This document shows, one piece after another, positions 63,395 through 64,000 of a stretch of DNA of 64,000 nucleotides. The DNA lies in contig NZ_JAEDAJ010000013.1 of NCBI RefSeq assembly GCF_016623465.1, positions 1-64,000 on the forward strand. The letters run 5' to 3'. This stretch comes from Brachybacterium halotolerans. Lineage in GTDB: Bacteria; Actinomycetota; Actinomycetes; Actinomycetales; Dermabacteraceae. The notes beneath the pieces were generated by a model. The model saw only the letters and a program-made list of their open reading frames with translations, ran no database searches and was not told the DNA's origin. The position numbers were made by a program, and so were the translations under genes. Positions within the stretch are counted from its first letter, which is position 1; each line of letters begins with the position of its first letter.

Positions 63395-64000
63395 TCAGCC
63401 CTTGAGCTTGTCGGAGTCCTTCACGTAGCCGATGGTCGTCCAGTTCGGGCTCTGGAAGCCCCACGCGCCGTAGTTCGCGAGATCGTCGTTCTCGACGTAG
63501 AAGTCGTAGGACTGCCACAGCGGGATGGTCCCGGCGAGCTGCCAGAGGTTCGCGTCGATCTCGTTGATGAGGTCCAGTCGCTTGGTCTCATCGGTCTCGA
63601 CCGCAGCCTCGTCGATCAGCTTGTCGGTGTCCGTGTCGCCGACCTTGCCGAAGTTCTGCTCGCCCTTCGACTTCCAGATCGAGTCGCCGCTGGAGAGGAA
63701 GGGGTTGCCGACCCAGCCGAAGAGGGTGAGATCGAAGTCGCCGGGGATCACGTACTTCGAGAAGAGATCCGTCGGCGGGACCTTCTGCACCTTCATGTTG
63801 ATGCCCACGGCCTTGAGGGCCTCCTGGACGACGGGGACCACGGCCTCGTTCGTCTTCGAGCCGTCGTTGTAGACGTACGTGATCTCGAGCTGCTTGCCGT
63901 CCTTCATGGCCTTCTCGCCGTCCATGGTGTAGCCGGCATCCTCGAGCAGCTTCTTCGCACCATCGACGTCCTGCGTGCCGAGATCGCCCGAGTTGTCTTT
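63395..64000 (-). CDS. ABC transporter family 5 solute-binding protein, partial (C-terminal 201 aa)
   Basis: The last 201 residues of a class C (SBP_bac_5) peptide- or oligosaccharide-binding lipoprotein; the start lies beyond the window's right edge. The visible part has DVDGAKKLLEDAGY, a family segment before the last lobe, then VPVVQEALKAVGINMKVQKV and a conserved end (LWQSYDFYVENDDLANYG). The N-terminal signal and lipobox are outside the window. The permease and ATPase genes would be expected beyond 64000 or elsewhere. Confidence 0.9.
   Translation of the reverse strand, partial: KDNSGDLGTQDVDGAKKLLEDAGYTMDGEKAMKDGKQLEITYVYNDGSKTNEAVVPVVQEALKAVGINMKVQKVPPTDLFSKYVIPGDFDLTLFGWVGNPFLSSGDSIWKSKGEQNFGKVGDTDTDKLIDEAAVETDETKRLDLINEIDANLWQLAGTIPLWQSYDFYVENDDLANYGAWGFQSPNWTTIGYVKDSDKLKG

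Overview
The window is very GC-rich, strongly third-position-GC-biased actinobacterial chromosome. Marker families point the same way: BldC, DUF3073, DUF3151, DUF3817, a Corynebacterium-like DtxR, GuaB3, HmuO with HtaA-domain proteins, and a CIRCE-controlled groES-groEL. I infer a member of the Micrococcales, perhaps Brachybacterium-like (Dermabacteraceae); that is inference from gene content. I see no rRNA, tRNA, IS element, prophage or CRISPR array. It reads as core chromosome with one accessory-looking block, the heme/surface locus at 39.0-49.7 kb.

Layout. 0-6.7 kb: secreted NlpC/P60 hydrolase, DtxR/IdeR iron regulator, sucCD, three small membrane or propeller genes. 6.7-11.8 kb: pcrA/uvrD helicase, a YbhN-type membrane protein, bldC, DUF3073. 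11.8-18.2 kb: a leftward purine block (DUF3151, purA, sterol-carrier-like gene, cutC, a two-TM protein, purF, purM) with repeated ATGA overlaps. 18.3-27.4 kb: APH-like protein, dtd, BCCT choline/betaine transporter, gpmA, Tat-exported C39-like peptidase, HerA-like ATPase, GNAT_C acyltransferase. 27.4-38.3 kb: a TetR/MFS efflux pair with a clear double operator, a GNAT, guaA, DUF3817, SURF1, pta-ackA. 39.0-49.7 kb: heme oxygenase divergent from hmuTUV, two HtaA-domain proteins and a DUF916 (WxL-interacting-type) protein, with two DtxR boxes between the divergent genes. 49.7-64 kb: guaB3, a 3'-5' exonuclease, VOC protein, guaB, two YhgE/Pip-type membrane proteins with a TetR regulator, a pseudouridine synthase cluster, groES-groEL, a phosphodiesterase, a GAP-family protein and the end of an oligopeptide-binding lipoprotein.

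How it works together. The most interesting system is the iron/heme locus. DtxR (1.2-1.9 kb) probably represses both arms from the boxes at 39791-39809 and 39865-39883. Surface HtaA proteins would capture heme, HmuT-HmuU-HmuV would import it, and HmuO would release the iron. The new element is how the surface proteins are built. One is a 1307-residue chain with an internal stop-transfer helix followed by what looks like a second signal peptide. The other is an HtaA domain fused to a WxL-like domain and encoded directly before a DUF916 protein, a pairing known from WxL peptidoglycan-attached complexes.

A second window-wide pattern is leaderless transcription: about a dozen genes have a TANNNT hexamer 6-8 nt before the start codon and no Shine-Dalgarno. 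These contrast with SD-led genes such as betT, groES, hmuT and the HerA-like gene.
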